Assembly (NCBI RefSeq): GCF_000687935.1
Contig: NZ_JHZZ01000001.1
Span: 3,420,001-3,484,000 of the forward strand
DNA: 64,000 nt
Origin: Polaribacter sp. Hel_I_88
Lineage (GTDB): Bacteria; Bacteroidota; Bacteroidia; Flavobacteriales; Flavobacteriaceae
Direction: 5' to 3'
In this document: piece by piece, positions 1 through 10,305 of the stretch
How positions within the stretch are numbered: the stretch's first letter is position 1
How the letters are laid out: each line of letters opens with the position of its first letter
The notes under the pieces: generated by a model
Seen by the model: only the letters and a program-made list of their open reading frames with translations
What the model was told of the DNA's origin: nothing
Databases searched by the model: none
Position numbers and translations under genes: made by a program

Positions 1-1271
1 AAATACCTAACAGGTCTTATTTTTTTAATTAAAAAATCTTTTTCAACTCCTAGTTTTAACCATTCGTCTATTTGCTTTGATGTTAGTCCAAAATGAGTAA
101 CTATTTTCTCCTTATTTATTTCATTTTCTTTAAAAGAAATACATAGTTTATGAATAAAAATTTCGAAAAGTGTTGATTCATAAAAATTGATATCAATTTG
201 CTTTAGCTCTTGTTTTGAATCTGTTTTTTGTTGATCTTTATTTGATAAGGTTTTCTTAAAATCAATTCCTTTATCAAGCTGATCTTGATTATCATTTGAT
301 TCATTAAATAAATTACCCTGTTTCACCTCAATTGGGGTTTTAAATGACTTTACAACTAAGTCCTCTACGTTTATCTTTAAATCATCAGGAAGCCACTGTG
401 AACCCAACTTAACCACGGCCTCATTCCCTTTATTTTGTTTTTTATCTTGTGAATTAACAACCCACAATTGTACCCATTTATTTTTAATATTTTCTTTTGC
501 TCCTTCCCAAGTTCCTCCTTTTGTTTCTGCCTTAATAACTATTGTAGCATTAGAGGTACAATAAATTAATTTGTTTCTACCCATTGCATTACCAACATTG
601 AAGCCAGCCTCTGGATTATAAGGAGAAATTAATACAAGTCTATTATCAACAATACTTTCTCTATATATTTTGGATGAAGATTTTTTTAATAAGCTATCCG
701 CAAGTATTCCTAAAGCATAACCTTTTAAAGACAAAGCACCAACCATAGAGTGCTCATCTACACCTCTTGCACCTCCAGAAATCACACCACAATTTTGATT
801 TACAATTTGCTTAACAATATATTTAGTATTATCTATATCTTGAATTGATAAATTTCTAGAACCAACAATTCCTATATAATTTTTATTTAAAAGCTCTTTA
901 TTACCAACCCCAAAAAGAATTGGTGGGACACGATCTTTTAAATTGTTCTTTAAACTTTCAGGATATTCTTTATCCCCTCTATTAATTACCCAAATACCTG
1001 CCTTAGACCATTTTTCTAATTTAATAGCTAATGCCATTTTACGATCTAGCAATGCTATAATCCTATTTTTGTCAATAGATTTATCTTCCCAGTTCTTCAA
1101 AAGATTGTTTAAATCAATTGTTAATAGGTTTTCTGGTTTTAATTTATTTTCCTGCAACCAACGCACAAACCTATTCCATTCCAATAAAGCTAATGGCTTA
1201 TTCTTTTTATCTAAATCTTTTGAAAAATAAGATGTAAGTAGTAATATGGCTTTTGTTCTTTCTGAAATCAT
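1..1271 (-). CDS. DprA-like DNA-processing protein, 3' end outside window
   Basis: Open minus-strand frame from an ATG at 1271 to the window edge (423 codons visible, no stop). The middle carries the DprA/LOG Rossmann signature: GIVGSRNLS, then [11 protein letters not shown], then a late block ending [19 protein letters not shown]. This matches the family order of G-S/T-R, SGxAxGxD and RNR/E motifs. Canonical DprA loads RecA on incoming single strands during transformation. This copy has a long N-terminal helical region and a charged tail after about residue 320, so it need not be the competence protein. It starts one base after the stop of the RecQ-like gene, which implies co-translation with that helicase. 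I infer a role with the helicase in DNA surveillance; the fold is well supported, the role is not. Confidence 0.85.
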   Translation of the reverse strand, partial: MISERTKAILLLTSYFSKDLDKKNKPLALLEWNRFVRWLQENKLKPENLLTIDLNNLLKNWEDKSIDKNRIIALLDRKMALAIKLEKWSKAGIWVINRGDKEYPESLKNNLKDRVPPILFGVGNKELLNKNYIGIVGSRNLSIQDIDNTKYIVKQIVNQNCGVISGGARGVDEHSMVGALSLKGYALGILADSLLKKSSSKIYRESIVDNRLVLISPYNPEAGFNVGNAMGRNKLIYCTSNATIVIKAETKGGTWEGAKENIKNKWVQLWVVNSQDKKQNKGNEAVVKLGSQWLPDDLKINVEDLVVKSFKTPIEVKQGNLFNESNDNQDQLDKGIDFKKTLSNKDQQKTDSKQELKQIDINFYESTLFEIFIHKLCISFKENEINKEKIVTHFGLTSKQIDEWLKLGVEKDFLIKKIRPVRY

Positions 1272-1272
1272 T

Positions 1273-4047
1273 CTATTCGCTTACTGATGTTGATGTTAAG
1301 GCAATAGGAATTACAATTCCTGAGCCAGCCTTTCTTAATAATGTTGCTGCTATGGTAAAAGTCCATCTAGAATCTACAGCATCATCAAACAAAAATACAG
1401 GTTTATTTGGAACATTACCATCTATTTGAAAAACACCATCTAAATTTTTACATTGATGATAACTATTCTCTTGCTCTTTTTGTGGACTTGTATCCTTTGC
1501 TTTTATTATTAAAGGAATAAAAGGAATTCCTAATTTTGCCGCTAATCTTTTAGCAAAATTTGGAACTAATAAAGGAGCTCTTAAAGATGGTATACAAGTT
1601 AACCATTCTGGTAAAGGATCAGGACGCCATCTTTTAATAATCATATCACACATTGCATCTACCAATTCATCTCTAAAATGACCTTGATGCTTATCATCTG
1701 CAACCATTTTACCCCAACCTGCATCACCCCACCTAGATAACACTTTTCCTTTTTCCGCTTGTAAATTTTTAGGTAAATTGCCTCTCCATTGATATTTTGG
1801 CAATGCATTTCTTGCTATTTGTTTTCTAGGTTCAATATCAAACTCAGAATGTTTTAAATATATAGAAGCTTTTAACACGTTACTTTGAGAGGCTGTATTT
1901 GGTAAAATATTTTCATTTAAACAATTTGCACAATGACCACAAGGTTTGACATTCTCATCATCTAATACATTTTGCAAAAATAGCATTAAACAATCTTTTG
2001 ATAGTATATAGTTTTGCACAATTTGCCACTCTAATAACCGTTGATTTGTTAATCTTGCAACCTTATCAGTATCCATGGAATAGTTAATGGCAGTTCTTTG
2101 CCATTGGGTACCAATTTTAACAATTGGTGAAGGAACCTCAACACTCAAGTATTTTATTGTTTTGGTAATCTGGCTATATTTTACATTTAAAAGTTCTTGT
2201 AATTTAGGTATAGACAAACCTTCGTGATCCTCAATAACTTCTAAAATTTTCTCTACTGTTTCTTCTGGAGGAAATGCTCCTTCTCTAAAATAGCGATGTA
2301 CATCCGCATCTTCTTGTCCTGATAATAAAATACCGTAAGCACTTTTTATTGCACGACCTGCACGACCAACTTGCTGGTAATAACCGATAATAGATCCTGG
2401 AGCCTGAAAGTGAATCACAAAATTTAAATCGGGTTTATCATATCCCATTCCTAAAGCAGTAGAAGCAACTAAAACTTTAATATCATTATTATACAAAGAA
2501 TCCTCTAAAAACTCCCTATATTCAGTTGAGCTATCAAAATTATCATGTTTAATATCTGAATAATAAGCAGCAGCATCAATATTGCAATCATTTAGCCATT
2601 GTGTAACAGTTCTAGCATCACGTTTTGTTAAAACATATACAATACCACTACCTGCCATATTAGGAATATTCTCTTTTAACCAAGCTAAACGTGATGCCTG
2701 GTCTTGCAACTTAATATTCTGTAGTTTTAAACTTGCTCTTGTTAATCCGCCTCTAATTGTTTTAATTCCTCCTAACTGTTCTTCAATATCATTTACTACT
2801 CTATCATTAGCTGTTGCTGTTGTTGCTAAAATTGGCATACCACTAGGCATCGCTTTTAAAATACCTACAATACGTCTATAGTCTGGTCTAAAATCATGAC
2901 CCCAATCTGAAATACAATGTGCTTCATCTACAACAAACAAACCAATTTTATCTGCAATTGGAAACAGAATTTCATCCATAAATCGATCATTAGCTAAACG
3001 TTCTGGTGAAATTAATAGAGTATCTATATTATTTTTTAAAACTTCATTTTGAATAGCTTTCCAATCATCAAAATTTGTTGAATTTATAGAAACGGCTTTA
3101 AGACCTAAACGTTCTGCTGCTTCAATTTGGTTACGCATTAAGGCTAATAATGGTGAAATAATTATAGTTGGTCCTCTACCTTGTTCTCTTAATATTTTGC
3201 TACTTATAAAATAAACTAAACTTTTACCCCAACCTGTTCGTTGAATAACTAACAATTTTTCTTTATTTATAGTAAGTTTTTCAATGGCTTCCCATTGACC
3301 TTCTCTAAATGTTGCAGTAGGCATATTTATTGACCTACGTAACATATTCAATGCTCTTTCTTTACTCATAGAAGTCTTTTTTGTAATAATCCTTTTTTTT
3401 GGTTTTTTTACTTTTTTTGAAACATCTTTTTGAACTGCTTTTTTTAAAGGCTTGGAGATATTTTTGTTCTCTTTATTTAATTGAACTATTTCTTTTTTTT
3501 CATTTATCTTAATTGGTTTTTTTAATCTTTCTAAATTACTTGAAAACTTTTCTGCTTCTAATTCTCTTAATTTTAATTTTTGCTCTTGCTGTTCAAAATA
3601 TGATAATTTTGCACCTTGCTTTTCGCACTTTTTCTCTGTAGTGGTTTTTATATTCTTTAAACTATTTCTTTCTTCTTCTTTAATTAATCTTTCTCTTTCA
3701 AGTTTTCTTCTTTTTAAGTTTTTTTCTTTTTGTTGTATTTTTCTTAATTTTAATTCTTCTATTCTTTTCTTTTTTAACGAGTAATCTAATGCTGCTTTAC
3801 TTTTTGAAAGCTCTTTTTCCTTTTCGTTTTTAGCCCTCCATTCTTGTAAATCTGCAACATTCTTCTCTTCTTTAGTTGGTTTCCTCAACTGAACATAATT
3901 TTCCTCTTTGGCTCTCTTTTTATCAATATTTTCTAATTCTTTATGAATTATTTCTTTTTGATTTTCTAATGAGTCAACACTTTTATTTTTTTTATCATCT
4001 TTTAGATTCTTTAATTTTTTTAGGATGTTAAATATATTTAGATTCAT
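1273..4047 (-). CDS. RecQ-type helicase fused to a ComF-like phosphoribosyltransferase
   Basis: 924 residues from the ATG at 4047; a TTG at 4077 would add ten residues. Residues 20-230 are extremely Lys/Glu rich and probably coiled coil, with no enzymatic motif. The helicase core follows: Walker A RTGWGKS near 270, DEAH near 374, motif [11 protein letters not shown] near 558, and a RecQ zinc cluster (CGHCANC) near 700. The last 110 residues resemble ComF-type PRTases, with [18 protein letters not shown] followed by a PRPP-loop-like [12 protein letters not shown]. RecQ enzymes are 3'-5' DNA helicases; RecQ-PRTase fusions exist in other phyla, as I recall. It lies 116 bp downstream of hsdS on the same strand and directly before the DprA-like gene, suggesting a defence-associated unit. 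Substrate and role are unknown. Confidence 0.88.
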   Translation of the reverse strand: MNLNIFNILKKLKNLKDDKKNKSVDSLENQKEIIHKELENIDKKRAKEENYVQLRKPTKEEKNVADLQEWRAKNEKEKELSKSKAALDYSLKKKRIEELKLRKIQQKEKNLKRRKLERERLIKEEERNSLKNIKTTTEKKCEKQGAKLSYFEQQEQKLKLRELEAEKFSSNLERLKKPIKINEKKEIVQLNKENKNISKPLKKAVQKDVSKKVKKPKKRIITKKTSMSKERALNMLRRSINMPTATFREGQWEAIEKLTINKEKLLVIQRTGWGKSLVYFISSKILREQGRGPTIIISPLLALMRNQIEAAERLGLKAVSINSTNFDDWKAIQNEVLKNNIDTLLISPERLANDRFMDEILFPIADKIGLFVVDEAHCISDWGHDFRPDYRRIVGILKAMPSGMPILATTATANDRVVNDIEEQLGGIKTIRGGLTRASLKLQNIKLQDQASRLAWLKENIPNMAGSGIVYVLTKRDARTVTQWLNDCNIDAAAYYSDIKHDNFDSSTEYREFLEDSLYNNDIKVLVASTALGMGYDKPDLNFVIHFQAPGSIIGYYQQVGRAGRAIKSAYGILLSGQEDADVHRYFREGAFPPEETVEKILEVIEDHEGLSIPKLQELLNVKYSQITKTIKYLSVEVPSPIVKIGTQWQRTAINYSMDTDKVARLTNQRLLEWQIVQNYILSKDCLMLFLQNVLDDENVKPCGHCANCLNENILPNTASQSNVLKASIYLKHSEFDIEPRKQIARNALPKYQWRGNLPKNLQAEKGKVLSRWGDAGWGKMVADDKHQGHFRDELVDAMCDMIIKRWRPDPLPEWLTCIPSLRAPLLVPNFAKRLAAKLGIPFIPLIIKAKDTSPQKEQENSYHQCKNLDGVFQIDGNVPNKPVFLFDDAVDSRWTFTIAATLLRKAGSGIVIPIALTSTSVSE

Positions 4048-4162
4048 TATTTCGAGAATTAGCTTTAAGATAAACAAACAAATGTTTGAAATAGAGACTT
4101 TTATAAATATCTTGTTATTATAACCTTGCTATTTTTTTAAATGTTGTTATCAACTACATTTT

Positions 4163-5887
4163 TTAGATTACCCCCTCAAAAACCTCCCGCAAAACACTCT
4201 GCATCATCATCTCACTATGCTCTTGGCTTTGTTCTACTTCTTGGGCTAAAGCATCACATAAACACATTAAAGCATTTACTTTTTCTACAATGGTTTTTTG
4301 TTCTTCTAGTGGTGGAAGTGAAATCAATAAGTCAGTGATATCTCCCATCTTCATATTAGGTTGTTGACTTTTTCCATCAAATTTTGATTTATAATAATTT
4401 AACACCTTGGGTGATTGTATAAATGAAAATATATAAGGATGATAAATTTCTTTTGTCATTGACCTAATTGATGCAACACGTTGATTTAATAAAGAGTTAT
4501 TATAAGCGGAAGGACAAATAGATATTTTCAAGCCATCTTTAATATATGGTCTTGTTAAAGCTAATATTAAATCTCCTTTTTTAATTAAATAATTAGGATG
4601 TAATTCATTAAAACCATCAGGTAAATAGTCATCAGTTTCGACAAAATTACGCACACCTGCATTTGTGATTTTAATACATTTTACTCCTCCTTTTTTATTA
4701 AAATCTCCACTTTTAAAACTAGCTCCAGCAATTATATCTGTAACAGTACCTAACCTACACCAAACCCAACCTTCAGGCAACTCATAAGGAATTTCATCTT
4801 TGGTAATTGGTGGTAAGGCTTTTTCCTTTTTTATTTTTTTGTCTGCAATAAGTTGTGCTTTCTCTTCTTGTATGCGCTTTAAGAGTTGGCTGGCATCTTC
4901 GGTATTAGGATTATTTGCTCGCCAATCTGCTGTGAGTTTTCCTTGTACTGCTAATTGTAAAACGGTTTCTCTTAATTTTTTAATGTTGGTGGTTTCATTA
5001 AAGAAACTTTTAAAATGGTCTTGTAAAAAAGTCCATTCTTGGTTTGCCTTATTGGCAGTGAGTTGGTGTAATGCAGACGTTACAAAATCTTCTTTTAAAC
5101 CAATACGCTCAACCGTTAATTGCTCTAATTGTGCTACTTCTTTAAAAAGGGTTTCTACTACTTTTACGATTTCTTTTTGTTCTTCTAGTGGTGGAAGACC
5201 AAAAACTTGAGTTCTTATTTTGACTCTAGATATATTTGGTTGTGCTCCACCTTCACCTTGATTGATAAAAGTATCTTTTAAACCTTTTAAAAGTAGATGC
5301 AAAAATAAACTAGTAATACAACTAAAAGGAGTACAAGCACAAACTGCCTGATTTGTTGTTCCTTTTACTTTTAATATTCCAGTTTTTCCAATAGTTGCTC
5401 CATACATAGCAATTAATACATCTCCAGGATTATTTAACCTAACAGATGTCTTTTCGAGAGCGAGTTCAGTAATTTTTTCCTTTGACTCATAATCCATAAC
5501 TGAATTATTAAGTTCTCCTGATTTAAACCAATTTATTTTTCCTCCATAAAATGATGAATTTGAACGTAAAGGGGTAGAACCAGCACCCCAATCACCAATT
5601 TCACCAAGTCTTACAGTTTCCCAATTATTAGGAAGGTTTGTAATTAATTCTTCCTTTTTAACTTTTGAAAGAAGTTTTTCTTTCTTAATTTTCTTCTCTT
5701 TAATTAAATTTTCTTTTTCAATTTTTATTTTCTTCAATAATTCAAAGGCAGGTTCAATATCCTTATTTTCTTCTCGCCAATTCGCAGTCAATTTCCCTTG
5801 TATTGCCAATTGTAAAATCAATCCTTTTAATTCTTTGGCATTTTTAGGACGAATGGTTAATTCTTTAAAGTGTTTTAGTAATTGCAT
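4163..5887 (-). CDS. hsdS: Type I restriction-modification specificity subunit HsdS
   Basis: 574 residues with the two-fold layout of HsdS. Each half begins with a conserved helix (LQLAIQGKLTANWR near residue 30, LQLAVQGKLTADWR near 310), then a Lys-rich coiled-coil spacer, then a variable target recognition domain (roughly 90-225 and 370-520). The segment LPPLEEQKxIV appears after both domains. HsdS picks the bipartite DNA target and holds HsdM and HsdR. Length is slightly above the usual 400-450 because both spacers are long. It follows hsdM on the same strand after a 61-bp gap holding a small palindrome. No frameshift is seen, so the system looks intact; the recognition sequence cannot be predicted from this. 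Confidence 0.95.
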   Translation of the reverse strand: MQLLKHFKELTIRPKNAKELKGLILQLAIQGKLTANWREENKDIEPAFELLKKIKIEKENLIKEKKIKKEKLLSKVKKEELITNLPNNWETVRLGEIGDWGAGSTPLRSNSSFYGGKINWFKSGELNNSVMDYESKEKITELALEKTSVRLNNPGDVLIAMYGATIGKTGILKVKGTTNQAVCACTPFSCITSLFLHLLLKGLKDTFINQGEGGAQPNISRVKIRTQVFGLPPLEEQKEIVKVVETLFKEVAQLEQLTVERIGLKEDFVTSALHQLTANKANQEWTFLQDHFKSFFNETTNIKKLRETVLQLAVQGKLTADWRANNPNTEDASQLLKRIQEEKAQLIADKKIKKEKALPPITKDEIPYELPEGWVWCRLGTVTDIIAGASFKSGDFNKKGGVKCIKITNAGVRNFVETDDYLPDGFNELHPNYLIKKGDLILALTRPYIKDGLKISICPSAYNNSLLNQRVASIRSMTKEIYHPYIFSFIQSPKVLNYYKSKFDGKSQQPNMKMGDITDLLISLPPLEEQKTIVEKVNALMCLCDALAQEVEQSQEHSEMMMQSVLREVFEGVI

Positions 5888-5904
5888 AGTATGTGATTGC
5901 CTTT

Positions 5905-5934
5905 ATGAGATGTCTCGACTGCGCTCGACATGAC
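5905..5934. repeat. Short palindromic element in the hsdM-hsdS gap
   Basis: A 30-bp GC-richer stretch with TGTCTCGAC and GCTCGACATGACA half-sites, partly self-complementary, sits between hsdM and hsdS. Elements of the form TCTCGACTGCGCTCGA are common dispersed repeats in flavobacterial genomes, from memory. It is unlike its AT-rich surroundings and may be an mRNA hairpin within the operon. Confidence 0.5.
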
Positions 5935-5948
5935 AATTAGAACTTTGA

Positions 5949-7379
5949 TTATTTTAAAGCTTCGGTTAATACATTGATTATTTCGTCTTGTATGCTAGAA
6001 ATTTTTTGTTCCGTAATTCTAAATTTTTCTAAAATTACTTCTGGGTTTTCTAACGTATCAGCTTCTTGGTGTGGGTTTTTAATATCAAGGTTGTAATTAC
6101 GTTTTTTAATATCTTCAATAGATACTTTCCAAGCGTATGCGTTCTCTTCCCTATTATTCCACCATTTTTTTTCTACATCAAACTCTTTAATATGAATCGG
6201 TTTGGTTTTGTTGTAGCTTTTTGCTCCTTTTGGGTATTGGTGTTCGTAATACCAAACTTCTTTGGTTGGTGTGCCTTTTTCAAAAAATAACAAGTTGGTT
6301 TTAATACCTGTGTATGGATTAAATACACCATTTGGTAAACGTACAATGGTATGTAGGTTACATTTGTCTAACAACTCTTCTTTTAGCCGTGTTTTCATGC
6401 CTTCGCCAAACAAGGTACCATCTGGTAATACAATAGCACAACGACCGTTATTTTTTAAGAGCTTCATAATTAAAGCTAAAAATAAATCGGCGGTTTCTTT
6501 GGTTCTGAATTTTTTAGGAAAATTGGTTTCTGTACCATCTTCTTCTACACCACCAAAAGGCGGATTAGACAAAATAATATCTAACTTGTCTTTGGCGCCC
6601 CAATCTGCATAGGGTTTGCTTAGTAAATTGTCTCTGCGAACTGCTGGCAAATCGAAACCGTGCAACATTAAATTGGTCGTACACAGCAAATGTGGCAATG
6701 GTTTTTTCTCGATACCTCTTATAGATTTTTGTAATATTTCTCTGTCTTTATGATCTTTTACTTGGTTTCGCATAAAATCGATACTACAGGTTAAAAAGCC
6801 TCCGGTACCCGATGCAGGATCTAAAATACTTTCGCCCAATTGTGGGTTGATCATATCTACCATAAACTGTGTTACGGCTCTTGGTGTGTAATATTCACCA
6901 GATGAACCTGCAGATTGTAAATCTTTTAAAATAGTTTCGTAAATATCATTAAACACATGACTTTCTTTTGAGTTGTTAAAGTCAATCTCGTTAATCACGT
7001 TAATTACTTGACGAAACAAAGTTCCGTTTTTCATGAAATTATACGTATCATCAAAAACAGAACGTATTATTTTAGCTTGCGGACTTATGGTAATGTCTAA
7101 TTCTTTTAAGGCAGGAAAAAGCTCGTTTTCTATAAACTCCATTAAAGCATCGCCTGTTAAACCCTCATCGTCAGCTGCCCAATTTTGCCATTTTAAGTGT
7201 TCTGGAATTGGCGATTGATAATCGTCTATGGTAATTTCCCATTCTTCTTCTTTATCCGCAAATATTTTCATAAACAGCATCCACACCATTTGTGAGATCC
7301 GTTGTGCATCTCCATCTACACCTGTGTCTTTGCGCATAATATCGCGTATACTTTTTATGTTGGTTGTTATGTTACTCAT
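5949..7379 (-). CDS. hsdM: Type I restriction-modification methyltransferase HsdM
   Basis: 476 residues. An N-terminal helical HsdM_N domain (about 1-130) precedes the N6-adenine methyltransferase domain. The SAM-binding motif DPASGTGGF is near residue 184 after GEYYTPRAV, and the catalytic motif NPPF is near 270. HsdM methylates adenine in the HsdS target and protects the chromosome; with HsdR and HsdS it forms the restriction complex. The start ATG shares one base with the hsdR stop (TAATG), indicating translational coupling. Length and motifs match the family, with no sign of decay. Confidence 0.97.
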   Translation of the reverse strand: MSNITTNIKSIRDIMRKDTGVDGDAQRISQMVWMLFMKIFADKEEEWEITIDDYQSPIPEHLKWQNWAADDEGLTGDALMEFIENELFPALKELDITISPQAKIIRSVFDDTYNFMKNGTLFRQVINVINEIDFNNSKESHVFNDIYETILKDLQSAGSSGEYYTPRAVTQFMVDMINPQLGESILDPASGTGGFLTCSIDFMRNQVKDHKDREILQKSIRGIEKKPLPHLLCTTNLMLHGFDLPAVRRDNLLSKPYADWGAKDKLDIILSNPPFGGVEEDGTETNFPKKFRTKETADLFLALIMKLLKNNGRCAIVLPDGTLFGEGMKTRLKEELLDKCNLHTIVRLPNGVFNPYTGIKTNLLFFEKGTPTKEVWYYEHQYPKGAKSYNKTKPIHIKEFDVEKKWWNNREENAYAWKVSIEDIKKRNYNLDIKNPHQEADTLENPEVILEKFRITEQKISSIQDEIINVLTEALK

Positions 7380-9748
7380 TAAGCTATATTGTATATTTCG
7401 TTTTCTAAATCTTTTATGGCTTGGTCAAAATCTTTCTTTTTACCAAAGGCTCTTACCAATTCAACAGGCGTTCCCATTTCTGTAAGCGGTTTTACTTTTA
7501 GTATTGCTCCTTGTTCTATAGAGGCAATGCCTTCTTTTTCGTATTTATCTAGCAGACTATAAAGTACTCTTTGTGCAGTAGCACTATACTTTGCAAAGTA
7601 ATTACGTTTTCGCACATTGTTTGCTCTTTCTTGTCTTGTTAATGGTGGTTGGTCATAAGCAATATGGCAAATTAAGTCGAATGCATCTAAATCTTGTCCA
7701 ACTTCTTCACGCAAGGCTTCTAGCAATACTCCATGTTCTGCCAACTCTTGTATGAGTTCTTCTTTCTTTTCAGAAGTATTCCATTTTTGGATAAAATCAT
7801 CTAAGGAAGCAAACTCTTTTTCAATATTTTTTTTGGAATATTCTTTTAAAGACTCTGTGATTAATTTGCCATCTTTTCCATAATATTGAACACGTTCATT
7901 AACTACGGTAACAGGAATTTGATTTACATAATACTTTCTAACAGTTTCTTCATCTTCATCAATATCAATATTGGGTTGCGTTGGTCTAAAGCCTCCTAAA
8001 CTTTTAGCTGACAAATCCTCTTGTTGGTCTTCAATTTCTTCGTCTGGCGGAATTACAGATTCCTCAATAGTCGGTTCGTAAATCTGAACAGGGTCTCCAT
8101 CAAAATCAGGTCTTGCAAAAATATTAGTGGCTTTTCTAAAGTCCATAATCGTAAAAAACACTTTTCCTTCTGCTTCTCTAATACGTGTTCCTCTACCAAT
8201 AATTTGTTTGAACTCGGTAACTGAATTGATATTTGATTCCAATACAATCAATTTTACCATTTTGGTATCAATACCTGTGGTTAGCATTTTTGATGTTGTG
8301 GCAATAACAGGAAATCGTTCTTCTACATCCGTAAAATTATCAAGTTCTTGTTTGCCTACTTCATCATCGCCAGTAATTTTAACACAGTAATTCCAGTGAT
8401 TTGCAACAAGATCTGCATTTTCATTAATTAATGCTTGTCGCATTCTATTGGCATGATCTATATCTACACAAAACACAATGGTTTTTGCATAACGATCTGT
8501 AGCTTTTAAATATTCGGTAATTTTTTTAGCGATTAATGCAGTACGTTCATCAATTGCTAAAGTTTTATCGTAATCTTTTAAATTGTAAATTCTATCTTCA
8601 ACCTCATTTCCATATTTATCTACCAAACCTGCTGTTGGTCGCCAACCTTCATCTACATTTGTGGAAATTCGGACTACTTTATACGGAGCTAAAAAACCAT
8701 CGTCAATTCCTTGTTTTAAAGAATACGTATACACAGGATCTCCAAAGTATTCCATATTAGAAACATCTTTTGTTTCCTTTGGTGTTGCTGTTAAGCCAAT
8801 TTGGGTTGCAGTCGTAAAATAATCCAAAACTGCCCTCCATGCAGAAGCCTCTGATGCAGAACCTCTATGGCATTCATCAATAACAATTAAATCAAAAAAA
8901 TCTGGACTAAACTCTTTATAGGCATTTTTATCTTCGTCTGTAGACGTTAATCCCTGATACAAGGCAAAATATATTTGATATGATTTATCAATCTTTCGGT
9001 TTTTAATGATATGCATAATATCATTACCAAAAGGAGAGAAATCGCCGTTTTTAGTTTGCGTTAATAATGCATTTCTATCAGCTAAAAATAAAATACGTTT
9101 TTTAATACCTGTTTTCCATAAGCGCCAAATAATATTAAAAGCGGTATAGGTTTTTCCTGTACCTGTTGCCATGACCAAGATAATTTTGTCTTGTCCTTTA
9201 GCGACTGCTTCTACAGTTCTGTTTACAGCATTTTGTTGATAGTATCTTGGTGTCATTCCACTATCATCCGCGTAATACTCTTTTTCTACAATCTCTTGTG
9301 CTTCTGGCGTTTCAATTTGAGTATACTTTAAATATTTTTTCCACAAGGTTTCAGGTGATGGAAAATGATTTAAAGAAAGTTCTTTTTCTAATTCGTTTGA
9401 TGTAGTTGTTTTATCATGAAACACAAAAGAATCTCCATTGGAAGTAAATACAAATGGAATTTGAAGAATCTCAGAATATTCTAAGGCTTGTTGCATACCA
9501 TGTCCAACAGGCTTTTTATTGTCTTTAGCTTCAATAATGGCAATAGGAATGTTGGATTTGTAATACAAAATATAATCTGCTCTTTTACTTTTACCTCTAG
9601 TGTACATTTTACCTTGTACAATGATTCTACCATCCGTAAAAGAAACTTCTTCTCTTACTTGAGTTCTCATATTCCAACCTGCTTTTTGTAAGGCAGGGTT
9701 TATAAATTTGGTGCAAATATCTCTTTCAGAAAGGTTTTTCTTATTCAT
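7379..9748 (-). CDS. hsdR: Type I restriction endonuclease subunit HsdR
   Basis: 789 residues. The N-terminal PD-(D/E)xK-type nuclease is seen as RADYILYY then IAIIEAKD near residue 71. The SF2 translocase has Walker A ATGTGKT near 192, motif II DECH near 289, motif III LTATP, and motif VI QIIGRGTRIRE. The C-terminal third is the EcoEI-type helical region. HsdR translocates DNA and cuts when complexes collide. It is the first gene of the minus-strand restriction operon; its promoter must lie in the repeat-bearing region above 9749. All catalytic motifs are present, so restriction activity is expected. Confidence 0.97.
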   Translation of the reverse strand: MNKKNLSERDICTKFINPALQKAGWNMRTQVREEVSFTDGRIIVQGKMYTRGKSKRADYILYYKSNIPIAIIEAKDNKKPVGHGMQQALEYSEILQIPFVFTSNGDSFVFHDKTTTSNELEKELSLNHFPSPETLWKKYLKYTQIETPEAQEIVEKEYYADDSGMTPRYYQQNAVNRTVEAVAKGQDKIILVMATGTGKTYTAFNIIWRLWKTGIKKRILFLADRNALLTQTKNGDFSPFGNDIMHIIKNRKIDKSYQIYFALYQGLTSTDEDKNAYKEFSPDFFDLIVIDECHRGSASEASAWRAVLDYFTTATQIGLTATPKETKDVSNMEYFGDPVYTYSLKQGIDDGFLAPYKVVRISTNVDEGWRPTAGLVDKYGNEVEDRIYNLKDYDKTLAIDERTALIAKKITEYLKATDRYAKTIVFCVDIDHANRMRQALINENADLVANHWNYCVKITGDDEVGKQELDNFTDVEERFPVIATTSKMLTTGIDTKMVKLIVLESNINSVTEFKQIIGRGTRIREAEGKVFFTIMDFRKATNIFARPDFDGDPVQIYEPTIEESVIPPDEEIEDQQEDLSAKSLGGFRPTQPNIDIDEDEETVRKYYVNQIPVTVVNERVQYYGKDGKLITESLKEYSKKNIEKEFASLDDFIQKWNTSEKKEELIQELAEHGVLLEALREEVGQDLDAFDLICHIAYDQPPLTRQERANNVRKRNYFAKYSATAQRVLYSLLDKYEKEGIASIEQGAILKVKPLTEMGTPVELVRAFGKKKDFDQAIKDLENEIYNIA

Positions 9749-9937
9749 AACAATATGATTGGTGGTAATTTTTCTTTTTCAACCTTAAAAGTAAGTATTT
9801 TTAATAAATACTAAAGAAAAATAACAAGCAAATGCATTATTAAGATACACGATTACCTTTTTTTATGATATTCACAAAAGCAAAAGAAGTGTTTTGTATG
9901 CTATAATTATTTTAATGGATTATCATAAATAGCTGGT

Positions 9938-10000
9938 TGTGAGACCTATCTTCTGTTGAAATGTCAAAACTGGGTGGCTGCATTAGAATTACACTACTGG
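9938..10000. repeat. 63-bp direct repeat, copy 1
   Basis: Begins TGTGAGACCTATCTTC and ends ACACTACTGG. It aligns without gaps over 63 bp to 10032-10094, with scattered substitutions. The inner part (TGTTGAAATGTCAAAA) resembles the dispersed GTCGAAATGACA elements seen in flavobacteria. It lies upstream of hsdR in a stretch of about 750 bp with no gene. Confidence 0.6.
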
Positions 10001-10031
10001 CTCTTTTAATAAAAACTTTGTATATATTGTG

Positions 10032-10094
10032 TGTGAGATTTCTCCTTTGTCGAAATGACAAAATTGGGTGGAAATATTGGAATGACACAACTGG
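10032..10094. repeat. 63-bp direct repeat, copy 2
   Basis: Begins TGTGAGATTTCTCC and ends ACACAACTGG, the same length as the copy at 9938-10000. A shorter third trace, GGCACAACTG, follows at about 10110. The spacing of 94 bp between starts suggests local tandem duplication of an older dispersed element. No ORF crosses it. Confidence 0.6.
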
Positions 10095-10250
10095 TTGGTA
10101 GCATTAACATGGCACAACTGAAAGTTCTATATGTACTATCTACCTAAAAATTTCTACAAAAATCAATCCTACTTCCCTCCTAATGCGCTCCTAGTCTCCT
10201 CCGAGTTTTCTCCCAAAAACGTCCATTTTTTAAAAATACACCCCTAGCCC

Positions 10251-10285
10251 ACTCGAAGAAAACCCGAATAAGACTCGAAGAAAAC
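10251..10285. repeat. Pair of 13-bp direct repeats before the 10-bp array
   Basis: ACTCGAAGAAAAC occurs at 10251-10263 and again at 10273-10285, a 22-bp step. It lies directly before the 10-bp periodic array and may be part of the same leader of the DUF6266 gene. Function unknown. Confidence 0.5.
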
Positions 10286-10305
10286 AACCCAAAATGTTCG
10301 TTTTT

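Noticed and set aside
2582-2881. Plus-strand ORFs opposite the RecQ, hsd, priA and ABC permease genes
   Set aside because: Each lies wholly inside a well-supported gene on the other strand and lacks any recognisable motif.
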